From NCBI RefSeq assembly GCF_014203715.1, contig NZ_JACHJP010000002.1, forward strand, positions 1,364,001-1,428,000: DNA of 64,000 nucleotides, in the 5' to 3' direction. Position 1 is the first letter of the stretch, and every line of letters begins with the position of its first letter. Source of the stretch: Streptosporangium saharense (GTDB lineage: Bacteria > Actinomycetota > Actinomycetes > Streptosporangiales > Streptosporangiaceae). Shown here one piece after another: positions 40,306 to 48,111 of this stretch. The notes beneath the pieces are model-generated. The model was given only the letters and a program-made list of their open reading frames with translations. It ran no database searches and was not told the origin of the DNA. The position numbers and the translations under genes are program-made.

Positions 40306-41966
40306 CGGTTCTCCTCCAGCTCAGGCGAGGCCGAGGTGATGTGCGGATACTTCAGGTCGAACGCGGGGCGCTCGGACCTGATGCGCGGCAGCGAGGTGAA
40401 GTTGTGCCGCGGCGGCGGGCACGAGGTCGCCCACTCCAGCGAGTTGCCGTAGCCCCACGGGTCGTCGACCGTGACCTTGGGAGCGGACTTGTGGGTCCGC
40501 CACACGTTGTACAGGAACGGCAGCGTCGAGGCGCCCAGCAGGAACGCGCCGACCGAGGAGATCATGTTCAGGTCGGTGAAGCCGTCGGCCGGGCTGTAGT
40601 CGGCGTAGCGGCGCGGGAAGCCCGCGGCGCCCAGCCAGTGCTGCACCAGGAAGGTGGTGTGGAAGCCGATGAACAGCGTCCAGAAGTGCACCTTGCCCAG
40701 CGTGTCGTTGAGCATCTTGCCGGTGAACTTGGGCCACCAGAAGTAGAAGCCCGCGAACATCGCGAAGACCACGGTGCCGAAGACGACGTAGTGGAAGTGG
40801 GCCACCACGAAGTAGGAGTCCGACACCTGGAAGTCCAGCGGCGGCGAGGCCAGGATGACGCCGGTCAGGCCACCGAAGAGGAAGGTCACCAGGAAGCCGA
40901 TCGAGAACAGCATCGGCGACTCGAACGACAGGTGTCCCCGCCACATCGTGCCGATCCAGTTGAAGAACTTCACACCGGTCGGGACCGCGATGAGGAAGGT
41001 CATGAACGAGAAGAACGGCAGCAGCACCTGGCCGGTCGGGAACATGTGGTGCGCCCACACGGTGATCGACAGACCGGCGATGGCGATGGTCGCGCCGACC
41101 AGGCCGATGTAGCCGAACAGCGGCTTGCGGCTGAAGACCGGCAGGACCTCCGTCACGATGCCGAAGAACGGCAGCGCGATGATGTACACCTCGGGATGGC
41201 CGAAGAACCAGAACAGGTGCTGCCACAGCATGGCACCACCGGTCGCCGAGTCGAAGATGTGCGCCCCGAGCTTGCGGTCGGCCTCCAGGGCCAGCAGCGC
41301 GGCGGCCAGCACCGGGAAGGCCATCAGCACCAGGATCGAGGTGAGCAGGACGTTCCAGGTGAACATCGGCATGCGGAACATCGTCATGCCGGGCGCGCGC
41401 ATGCACACGATCGTGGTGATGAAGTTCACCGAGCCGAGGATCGTGCCCAGACCGCTGATGGTCAGGCCGACGATCCACAGGTCACCGCCGATGCCGGGCG
41501 AGTGGATCGCGTCCGACAGCGGGGCGTAGGCGAACCAGCCGAAGCTTGCCGCGCCGCCCGGGGTGATGAAGCCCGACAGGGCGATGGTGCTGCCGAACAG
41601 GAACAGCCAGTAGCTCACCATGTTCAGACGCGGGAAGGCGACGTCCGGCGCGCCGATCTGCAGCGGCATGAGCTCGTTGGCGAAACCGGCGAACAACGGC
41701 GTCGCGAACATCAGCAGCATGACCGTGCCGTGCATGGTGAACAGCTGGTTGAACTGCTCGTTGCTGGTGAGCTGCAGGCCCGGCTGCGCCAGCTCGGCCC
41801 GCATGATCAGCGCCATCACGCCGCCGATCAGGAAGAACACGAACGAGGTGATGAGGTAGAGGTGCCCGATGATCTTGTGATCGGTGGACGACATCCACTT
41901 CGCGATGACCGAGCCCTTGCGGGTCGCCACCGGGGTTAGGGCGATGGGCTCGTTAAGTGCGGTCAC
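40302..41966 (-). CDS. ctaD: Cytochrome c oxidase subunit I
   Basis: The 554-residue catalytic subunit has 12 helices. Haem a ligands lie in [10 protein letters not shown] (first) and FVVAHFHYV (tenth helix), where the second His ligates haem a3. The CuB ligands are in [14 protein letters not shown] (the His-Tyr cross-link pair) and the following VWAHHMF. K- and D-channel residues are present (for example in the [13 protein letters not shown] region). It reduces oxygen to water with proton pumping. It overlaps ctaC and ctaF by 4 nt at each end. Confidence 0.97.
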   Translation of the reverse strand: MTALNEPIALTPVATRKGSVIAKWMSSTDHKIIGHLYLITSFVFFLIGGVMALIMRAELAQPGLQLTSNEQFNQLFTMHGTVMLLMFATPLFAGFANELMPLQIGAPDVAFPRLNMVSYWLFLFGSTIALSGFITPGGAASFGWFAYAPLSDAIHSPGIGGDLWIVGLTISGLGTILGSVNFITTIVCMRAPGMTMFRMPMFTWNVLLTSILVLMAFPVLAAALLALEADRKLGAHIFDSATGGAMLWQHLFWFFGHPEVYIIALPFFGIVTEVLPVFSRKPLFGYIGLVGATIAIAGLSITVWAHHMFPTGQVLLPFFSFMTFLIAVPTGVKFFNWIGTMWRGHLSFESPMLFSIGFLVTFLFGGLTGVILASPPLDFQVSDSYFVVAHFHYVVFGTVVFAMFAGFYFWWPKFTGKMLNDTLGKVHFWTLFIGFHTTFLVQHWLGAAGFPRRYADYSPADGFTDLNMISSVGAFLLGASTLPFLYNVWRTHKSAPKVTVDDPWGYGNSLEWATSCPPPRHNFTSLPRIRSERPAFDLKYPHITSASPELEENR

Positions 41967-42772
41967 TGGGCACCCGCCTGACTAGCGATGTACTTGTCGA
42001 ACTCGTCCGGGGTGACGAGCTTCACGGAGAAGAGCATCCGGCTGTGGTCGGTACCGCACAGCTCGGCGCAACGGCCCGCGAACACACCGGACTTGTTCAG
42101 GGTCTCGACCTCGAACTTGTTCTCCACCCCGGGGATGACGTCACGCTTGAAGTGGAAGGCCGGCACCCAGAACGAGTGGATGACGTCGGGCGAGACGAGG
42201 TCGAACTCCACAGTCTTGCCCGCCGGGAGGACCAGCTGCGGTCCCTCGCGGTAGTCACCGACCGGCGTGCCGACCACCGCGGCCTTCTGGCCGTTGTAGT
42301 CGGTGGTGAAGCGCCAGCTCCACTGGAAACCCTCGACCTTGACCTTCACGTCGGCCTTGCCGGAAACCGCGTTGACGTAGTTCTGGTCCCGCGCGGTGAA
42401 GTAGAAGAAGACGCCGACCATGATGATCGGCACAACCGTGTAGAGGATCTCGATCGGGAGGTTGTAGCGCACCTGCGGCGGCAGGCTCTCCTTGGAGTTC
42501 TTCCTCTTGCGGTGGAAGGCCACGGACCACAGGATCAGGCCCCACACGACCACACCGGTGGCGAGAGCCGCGATCCAGGATCCGTTCCATAGATTCTGGA
42601 TGGTGTCGGCCTGCTTGGTGATGCCCTCGGTCATACCGCCACGAGACCATTCCCCAGCGGTGTTCTCAGCACTGCACGCCGTCACGGACACCAGCAGCAG
42701 CGCCAGAGCGGCAGCGCATGGCACCCGGCGGCGGACCAACGGACGCCGTGCGGAACGGCGGGTCGGACTCAC
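41963..42772 (-). CDS. ctaC: Cytochrome c oxidase subunit II
   Basis: The protein (269 residues from this start) is an actinobacterial lipoprotein-type subunit II, with lipobox SVTAC and two transmembrane helices. The CuA domain has H in DVIHSFW and the cluster [12 protein letters not shown]. It takes electrons from QcrC to subunit I. I favour GTG at 42772, which gives a standard basic signal peptide; a GTG at 42808 abuts AGGAG too closely. It heads the ctaC-ctaD-ctaF unit and is divergent from the cysteine desulfurase gene. Confidence 0.92.
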   Translation of the reverse strand: MSPTRRSARRPLVRRRVPCAAALALLLVSVTACSAENTAGEWSRGGMTEGITKQADTIQNLWNGSWIAALATGVVVWGLILWSVAFHRKRKNSKESLPPQVRYNLPIEILYTVVPIIMVGVFFYFTARDQNYVNAVSGKADVKVKVEGFQWSWRFTTDYNGQKAAVVGTPVGDYREGPQLVLPAGKTVEFDLVSPDVIHSFWVPAFHFKRDVIPGVENKFEVETLNKSGVFAGRCAELCGTDHSRMLFSVKLVTPDEFDKYIASQAGAQ

Positions 42773-42824
42773 GGATCGCCTACCCCACAGATGAAGCCCA
42801 GAAGTCACTCCTGGGCGGTCGTTT

Positions 42825-42861
42825 GTTCATGTTCACAACTTGTTGTTCACAGCTTTACGCT
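42825..42861 (+). promoter_or_regulatory. Divergent promoter region with GTTCA repeats
   Basis: GTTCAT (42825), GTTCACAA (42831) and GTTCACAG (42845) are direct repeats, and TACGCT (42856-42861) is a -10-like box on the plus strand. The region serves ctaC and the desulfurase and may bind a regulator; no known consensus is recognised. Confidence 0.4.
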
Positions 42862-42940
42862 GGGGGACACATTAGCGCGGACCACCCCCGCCCCCCCGCG
42901 CAGCCCCCGATTGCGCCGCACGTGGTGCGACGATTGGGGC

Positions 42941-44077
42941 GTGGCGTACTTCGACGCGGCCTCGACAGAGCCGCTGCACCCTCAGGCACGTGAAGCTCTG
43001 ATCGCGGCGCTCGACGTCGGCTGGGCCGACCCGGCGAGACTGTACGGCCCCGCCCGCCGGGCAAGGATGTTACTGGAACAGGCGCGCACAGAGGTCGCCG
43101 AAGCTCTCGGAGCCCGTCCCGACGAGGTTTCCTTCACCTCCTCGGGGACCCAGGCCGTGCATCTGGGCGTGCTGGGAGCCCTGCACGGGCGGCGCAGGGT
43201 CGGGCGCCGCCTGGTGACCTCGGCGGTCGAGCACTCCAGCGTGCTGCACGCCGCCGGGGTCCACGAGCGTGACGGGGGAAGCGTCGAGACGGTCGGCGTC
43301 GGCCTCACGGGCGCGGTCGATCCGGCCGCCTTCCGCGCGGCCGTCCTGGCGGAGGGTACGGCGCTGGCCTGCCTGCAGAGCGCCAACCACGAGGTTGGCA
43401 CGCTCCAGCCGGTCGTGGAGGCCGCGGCGGCGTGCGCGGAGGCGGGGGTGCCGCTGCTGGTCGACGCCGCGCAGACCGCGGGCAGGATGCCGCTGCCGGG
43501 CGGCTGGTCGGTGCTCACGGCCAGCGCGCACAAGTGGGGCGGCCCGGCCGGGGTCGGGGTGCTGGCGGTCCGCAAGGGCACCCGCTGGCGCAGCCCGCTG
43601 CCCGAGGACGACCGCGAGCGGCGCAGGGTCCCCGGGTTCGAGAACGTGCCCGCGATCGTGGCCTCGGCCGCCGCGCTGCGCGCCATGGTCGCCGACTCGG
43701 CCAGGGAGTCGGCACGGCTGGCCGCGCTGGTCGACCGGATCAGGAGTGAGGTGCCCCGGCTCGTCCCGGACGTCGAGGTGATCGGCGACCCGGTCTCCCG
43801 GGCACCACATATCATCACCTTTTCCTGTCTTTACGTCGAAGGTGAAGCGTTACTGACAGAATTGGACAAGGCAGGGTTCGCCGTATCGTCCGGCAGTTCC
43901 TGCACGGCCAGTACGCTTCGTCCGTCGCATGTTTTGGAGGCCATGGGCGTGCTTACGCACGGGAACGTACGGGTATCGCTGCCCCAGGGCGCGTCCGCGA
44001 CGGATGTCGACCGTTTCCTCACCGTCCTGCCGGACGCGGTGAGGAAGATTCGTGAGGACGCGGGAGTCAGGTCGTGA
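42941..44077 (+). CDS. Cysteine desulfurase-family aminotransferase
   Basis: The 378-residue PLP enzyme is of the NifS/IscS class. SSGTQAVHLGVLGAL holds the cofactor phosphate, SANHEVGTLQPV and VDAAQTAG are the strand motifs, and K198 in SAHKWGG forms the internal aldimine. C321 in SGSSCTAS is the sulfur-accepting cysteine on the mobile loop. It should make a persulfide from cysteine for iron-sulfur clusters or thiolation. GTG at 42941 is set by the conserved AYFDAAST start. A TusA-like protein gene follows 28 nt downstream. Confidence 0.92.
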   Translation: MAYFDAASTEPLHPQAREALIAALDVGWADPARLYGPARRARMLLEQARTEVAEALGARPDEVSFTSSGTQAVHLGVLGALHGRRRVGRRLVTSAVEHSSVLHAAGVHERDGGSVETVGVGLTGAVDPAAFRAAVLAEGTALACLQSANHEVGTLQPVVEAAAACAEAGVPLLVDAAQTAGRMPLPGGWSVLTASAHKWGGPAGVGVLAVRKGTRWRSPLPEDDRERRRVPGFENVPAIVASAAALRAMVADSARESARLAALVDRIRSEVPRLVPDVEVIGDPVSRAPHIITFSCLYVEGEALLTELDKAGFAVSSGSSCTASTLRPSHVLEAMGVLTHGNVRVSLPQGASATDVDRFLTVLPDAVRKIREDAGVRS

Positions 44078-44105
44078 CCGAGAGATGCGGGGGGTGAGGC
44101 GCTCC

Positions 44106-44375
44106 ATGGTGTCCACACAGGCGGCCGAGGCAGAGGCGGGTCAGCCTCCGGCACTGACCATCGACGCGCTGGGCAAGAAGTGCCCGATCCCCATCATCAT
44201 GCTCGCCGAGCAGATCAACTACGTGCCGCGCAACGCCATCGTCTCGGTCCTGGCCGACGACCCCGCCGCGTTCACCGACATCCCGGCCTGGTGCAGGCTG
44301 AAGTCCCACCACCACGTGGCGAGCTACGAGCTTCCCGACGGGGGCTGGGCCATCCACGTGCGCCGCAACTACTGA
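44106..44375 (+). CDS. TusA/SirA-family sulfur carrier
   Basis: The 89-residue protein has the TusA fold with the KKC26-P-I-P motif, whose Cys carries persulfide. It lies 28 nt after a cysteine desulfurase gene, so the two probably form a sulfur relay. Its strand order (TIDALGKKCPIPIIMLAEQI, VLADDPAAFTDIPAWC with a second Cys, ASYELPDGGWAIHVRR) is standard. ATG at 44106 is chosen for TGAGG 6 nt upstream; an ATG seven codons earlier is possible. Final acceptor (tRNA, molybdenum cofactor) unknown. Confidence 0.88.
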   Translation: MVSTQAAEAEAGQPPALTIDALGKKCPIPIIMLAEQINYVPRNAIVSVLADDPAAFTDIPAWCRLKSHHHVASYELPDGGWAIHVRRNY

Positions 44376-44423
44376 CGGCCGATCACCTGGCCCCTCCCGG
44401 CGCGGGAGGGGCCGGTGCGCGTC

Positions 44424-45410
44424 TCAGGCGTGGTGGCACCGTACGAAACGGCCCGCTTCCTCGGCGGCCTCGGTGCCGTAGGCGGCGGCGAAGCGCTCAA
44501 CGAAGGCCCGCTGACCGAGCTCGTACTCCTGGCCGCCGACCCGCTCAAGGACGTGGGTGGCGGTGAGGTTGCCGAGCTGGCCGCAGCGCTCAAGCGGCAG
44601 CTCCCAGGCCAGGCCCGCCAGGAAGCCGGCCCTGAAGGCGTCGCCGACGCCGGTCGGGTCGGCCTTTCCGTTCTCCGGGGCGGGTGAGACGTGCAGGGAC
44701 GGCTCGCCCCTGCGGTCGATCACGACGCCCTTGGGGCCGAGCGTGGTGACACGGACGCCGACCCGCTCCAGGATCTCCTCGCCCGACCAGCCGGTCTTCT
44801 GCTCGATCAGGCCGCGCTCGTAGTCGTTGCCGAACAGGTAGGCCGCGCCGTCCACGAGCTTCCTGATGTCCTCACCGGGCATCCGCGCGAGCTGCTGCGA
44901 GGGGTCGGCGGCGAAGGGGATGCCCCGGTCGCGGGCCTCGTCGGTGTGCCTGAGCATCGCGTCGGGGTCGTTGGGGCTGACCAGGACGAGGTCCAGGCCG
45001 CCGAGCCGCTCGGCGATCGGGCCCAGCTCGATCAGCCTGGCCTCGGCCATCGCGCCGGTGTAGAAGGAGGCGATCTGGTTGTGGTCGTCATCGGTCGTGC
45101 ACAGGAACCGGGCCGTGTGGTGGACCTCGGAGGTGTGCACGGAGTCACAGTCGACGCCGTGCCGTTCGAGCCAGGAGCGGTAGTCGGCGAAGTCCGTGCC
45201 GACCGCGCCGACCAGGACGGGCCGAAGGCCAAGGCTGCCCATGCCGAAGGCGATGTTGGCCGCGCAGCCTCCGCGGCGGACCTGAAGGTCGTCCACGAGG
45301 AACGACAGGGAGACCCGGTCGAGCTGGTCGGCGATGAGCTGGTCGCCGAAACGCCCCGGGAAGGTCATCAGATGGTCGGTCGCGATTGAGCCGGTGACGG
45401 CGATGCGCAC
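44424..45410 (-). CDS. adoK: PfkB-family adenosine kinase
   Basis: The 328-residue ribokinase-fold enzyme has FPGRFGDQLIADQLDRVSLSF at the N-terminus, GGCAANIAFGMGSLG (substrate lid region) and the catalytic DPTGVGDAFRAGF motif. The M. tuberculosis counterpart (AdoK, Rv2202c) is near ctaC and phosphorylates adenosine. GTG at 45410 is chosen, with GAGGAG 9 nt upstream; a longer frame extends into the leader. It salvages adenosine to AMP. Adenosine rather than another sugar-like substrate rests on synteny and overall similarity. Confidence 0.83.
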   Translation of the reverse strand: MRIAVTGSIATDHLMTFPGRFGDQLIADQLDRVSLSFLVDDLQVRRGGCAANIAFGMGSLGLRPVLVGAVGTDFADYRSWLERHGVDCDSVHTSEVHHTARFLCTTDDDHNQIASFYTGAMAEARLIELGPIAERLGGLDLVLVSPNDPDAMLRHTDEARDRGIPFAADPSQQLARMPGEDIRKLVDGAAYLFGNDYERGLIEQKTGWSGEEILERVGVRVTTLGPKGVVIDRRGEPSLHVSPAPENGKADPTGVGDAFRAGFLAGLAWELPLERCGQLGNLTATHVLERVGGQEYELGQRAFVERFAAAYGTEAAEEAGRFVRCHHA

Positions 45411-45572
45411 GGGGTCATTCTCCTCGTTGTCAGCATCTTCTGGATGGACGGGGTTTGGAGCCCCGCAAGAATACGTGACCATGCGGACGCACGGCGGCCC
45501 CGCGAGGTGAGAGATCTCACCCCGCGGGGCCGCCGTGCATCAGTTGTCGCGGGACCGCCCGCGTATGTCTGA

Positions 45573-45926
45573 CTAGTTGAACGAGTCGCCGCAGGCACAG
45601 GAGCCGGTGGCGTTCGGGTTGTCGATCGTGAAGCCCTGCTTCTCGATCGTGTCGACGAAGTCGATGGTCGCCCCACCGAGGTACGGCGCGCTCATCCGGT
45701 CGGTGACAACGCTGACACCGTTGAAGTCCGAGACGACGTCGCCGTCCATGGAACGGTCGTCGAAGAAGAGCTGGTAGCGCAGGCCCGAGCAGCCACCGGG
45801 CTGCACGGCGACGCGCAGCTTGAGCCCTTCCTCACCCTGCTGCTCCAGCAGGTTCTTGACCTTGGCCGCCGCCGCGTCACTCAGGACCAGGCCCTGCGTC
45901 GTGGTCTCGCTGCTCTCAACCGACAT
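45573..45926 (-). CDS. erpA: Iron-sulfur cluster insertion protein (ErpA/HesB)
   Basis: The 117-residue A-type carrier has the three conserved cysteines C46 in GGCSG, C110 and C112 in SCACGDSF. It passes iron-sulfur clusters to target proteins. A mycobacterial homologue (Rv2204c) sits in the same slot after adoK. ATG at 45926; GGGAG lies 7 nt upstream. It is divergent from nadA, itself a 4Fe-4S enzyme and a plausible client. Confidence 0.92.
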   Translation of the reverse strand: MSVESSETTTQGLVLSDAAAAKVKNLLEQQGEEGLKLRVAVQPGGCSGLRYQLFFDDRSMDGDVVSDFNGVSVVTDRMSAPYLGGATIDFVDTIEKQGFTIDNPNATGSCACGDSFN

Positions 45927-46051
45927 GTGGTGACTCCCGCGTCTGCGTCAGCCGCCCGGCCGGGTCGGCTGTCTGTGTGTGACGTCCTTCTTAGACGCTA
46001 CCAACACGTGCCGACCGCTACACATTCCTGGGCCGACCGCCCCCGCCCCCA

Positions 46052-46105
46052 CCCCGGAATAAAACCCCGGGGAGCGTGTGTCATCATTAGTCGTCAGTTC
46101 GACGA
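46052..46105 (+). promoter_or_regulatory. nadA upstream region with hairpin and short dyad
   Basis: CCCCGG / CCGGGG (46052-46057, 46067-46072) can form a hairpin around an AT-rich loop. TCGTC-N5-GACGA (46091-46105) is a small dyad just before AAGGGGG. Either could be an operator or leader element for nadA; no regulator consensus is recognised. Confidence 0.3.
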
Positions 46106-46120
46106 TAAGGGGGTGTGGTC

Positions 46121-47275
46121 GTGACGACCACCGAGACCGGCCTTCCGCTTTTCGTCCTCGGCAGGGGGACAGACCCGCACAGCGAGCGCGGTGTCGACTG
46201 TCCCGGGGAGCTGCCGACCGCCTCGGACCCGGCGCTCGTCGAGCGCGCCAGACGGGCGAAGGCGGCGCTCGGGGAGCGGGTCTTCGTCCTCGGCCACCAC
46301 TACCAGCGTGACGAGGTCATCCAGTTCGCCGACGTGACCGGCGACTCCTTCAAGCTCGCCCGCGACGCCGCGGCCAGGCCGGAGGCGGAGTACATCGTCT
46401 TCTGCGGCGTGCACTTCATGGCCGAGTCCGCCGACATCCTCACCAACGACGACCAGAAGGTCGTGCTGCCCGACCTGGCCGCCGGGTGCTCGATGGCGGA
46501 CATGGCGACCTTCGACCAGGTCGAGGAGTGCTGGGAGGCACTGGAGGACGCCGGGATCGCCGAGACGACGGTCCCGGTCACCTACATGAACTCCAGCGCC
46601 GACATCAAGGCCTTCTGCGGGCGCAACGGCGGCGTCGTGTGCACCTCCTCCAACGCCAGGCGCGCCCTCGAATGGGCGTTCTCCCGGGGGGAGAAGGTCC
46701 TGTTCCTGCCCGACCAGCACCTGGGGCGCAACACCGCGGTGCTGGAGATGGGCCTGTCCCTCGACGACTGCGTCGTCTACAACCCGCACCGGCCCAACGG
46801 CGGCCTGACCGTCCAGCAGCTCCGCGACGCCAAGATGATCCTGTGGAAGGGGCACTGCTCGGTCCACGGCCGCTTCACCGCCGAGTGCGTCGACGAGGTG
46901 CGCGAGCGCGTCCCCGGCGTCAACGTGCTGGTCCACCCCGAGTGCAGGCACGAGGTGGTCACCAAGGCCGACTACGTCGGTTCGACCGAGTACATCATCA
47001 ACAGGCTCAGGGAGGCCCCCGCCGGGTCGTCCTGGGCGGTCGGCACCGAGCTGAACCTGGTCAAGCGGCTGGGGCACATGTTCCCCGACAAGGACGTGAC
47101 GTTCCTCGACAAGACCGTCTGCTACTGCTCGACGATGAACCGGATCGACCTGCCGCACCTGGTGTGGGCCCTGGAGTCGCTGGCCGCGGGCCAGGTGGTC
47201 AACCAGATCACCGTGGACCCGGAGACCACCCGCTGGGCCAAGGTCGCCCTGGACCGCATGCTCGCCCTGCCCTGA
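46121..47275 (+). CDS. nadA: Quinolinate synthase
   Basis: The 384-residue enzyme condenses iminoaspartate with dihydroxyacetone phosphate in NAD synthesis. Motifs: FVLGHHYQRDEVIQFAD, GDSFKLARDA, TYMNSSADIKAFCG, VVCTSSNA, HPECRHEV and the C-terminal CYCSTMNRIDLPHL. The 4Fe-4S ligands are the Cys in CGVHFM, CTSS/HPEC-region and CYCST. GTG at 46121 has AAGGGGG 7 nt upstream. A longer paralogue-like N-terminus is common in actinobacteria. nadB and nadC are not adjacent here. Confidence 0.94.
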   Translation: MTTTETGLPLFVLGRGTDPHSERGVDCPGELPTASDPALVERARRAKAALGERVFVLGHHYQRDEVIQFADVTGDSFKLARDAAARPEAEYIVFCGVHFMAESADILTNDDQKVVLPDLAAGCSMADMATFDQVEECWEALEDAGIAETTVPVTYMNSSADIKAFCGRNGGVVCTSSNARRALEWAFSRGEKVLFLPDQHLGRNTAVLEMGLSLDDCVVYNPHRPNGGLTVQQLRDAKMILWKGHCSVHGRFTAECVDEVRERVPGVNVLVHPECRHEVVTKADYVGSTEYIINRLREAPAGSSWAVGTELNLVKRLGHMFPDKDVTFLDKTVCYCSTMNRIDLPHLVWALESLAAGQVVNQITVDPETTRWAKVALDRMLALP

Positions 47276-47301
47276 GCCCCGCTCGGGCGTCGCTCGTAAA
47301 A

Positions 47302-48027
47302 TCAGCCGAGCCCGTAGACCACCCTGACGCTGACGGAGACGGTCTGCTGGCCGGGGCTGACGGAGGCCTTCTCCGCCGCGAACCCCGCCCCGTAGGCGAC
47401 CGGCCTGGGCGGGGTGACGCTCTCCTCGGAGATCGTCACGACCCGGCCGAGCTCGCGGCCCGCCAGGCTCGCGTACTGCTCGGCGCGGGTCCTGGCGTCG
47501 GCGAAGGCCAGGTCGCGTGCCGCCGTGAGTGCGCCACGGCTGTCGGAGACCTCGAAGGACAGGCCGTTCAGGCGCACCTCCTCGCCGACGGCGACCGCCG
47601 CCTCGATGACCCGGTCCGCGCTCTCCAGGTCGCGCACCACGGCCTCGACGCCCTGGGCCGCCCGGTAGCCGGAGACCTTGGGGTAGTTCTCGTACTCGGG
47701 CCCCAGGGACAGCTCGCTCGTGCGCAGGTCCTCGGTGGCGACCCCCGCCTGACGCAGCGCCGAGGTCAGCTTGGCTGCGGCCACCCTGGCGGCGGCGAAG
47801 GCCTGGCTCGCGCTCGCGTGGCGCACCTCGACGCCGGTGTTCAGGCGCATGATGTCGGGGGCCGAGGAGACGCTGCCCTCCCCCACGACCGTCACCTGGG
47901 ATCGGTTCTCTTCCACGATCACCCTCGCAGTATCGGAAACGGTGCCGGAGTCCGCGGACGCGACTCCGCCGAGCGTCCCGGCGGTGAGGAACGCCGCCGT
48001 GGCCACGATGTGAGACAGCTTGATCAT
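47302..48027 (-). CDS. Secreted SIMPL-domain protein
   Basis: The 241-residue protein has a signal peptide (cleavage near Ala-Ser-Ala, residue 25). The SIMPL (DUF541) domain shows VTVVGEGSVSSAPDIMRLNTGVEVRHASA, alternating strands and helices, and LAFADARTRAEQYASLAG near the C-terminus. Members are periplasmic or secreted; some relate to stress tolerance, but activity is unknown. It is convergent with nadA, with only 26 nt between stops. TGCCAT ends 6 nt before the ATG at 48027. Confidence 0.85.
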   Translation of the reverse strand: MIKLSHIVATAAFLTAGTLGGVASADSGTVSDTARVIVEENRSQVTVVGEGSVSSAPDIMRLNTGVEVRHASASQAFAAARVAAAKLTSALRQAGVATEDLRTSELSLGPEYENYPKVSGYRAAQGVEAVVRDLESADRVIEAAVAVGEEVRLNGLSFEVSDSRGALTAARDLAFADARTRAEQYASLAGRELGRVVTISEESVTPPRPVAYGAGFAAEKASVSPGQQTVSVSVRVVYGLG

Positions 48028-48111
48028 AGGCTCATGGCACCACGGAAGGGCAGTCGCGCCGGGGAGGCACCCCTGCCCCCTGCCGTGTTTTGAACACCGA
48101 TTACGGCTCTC

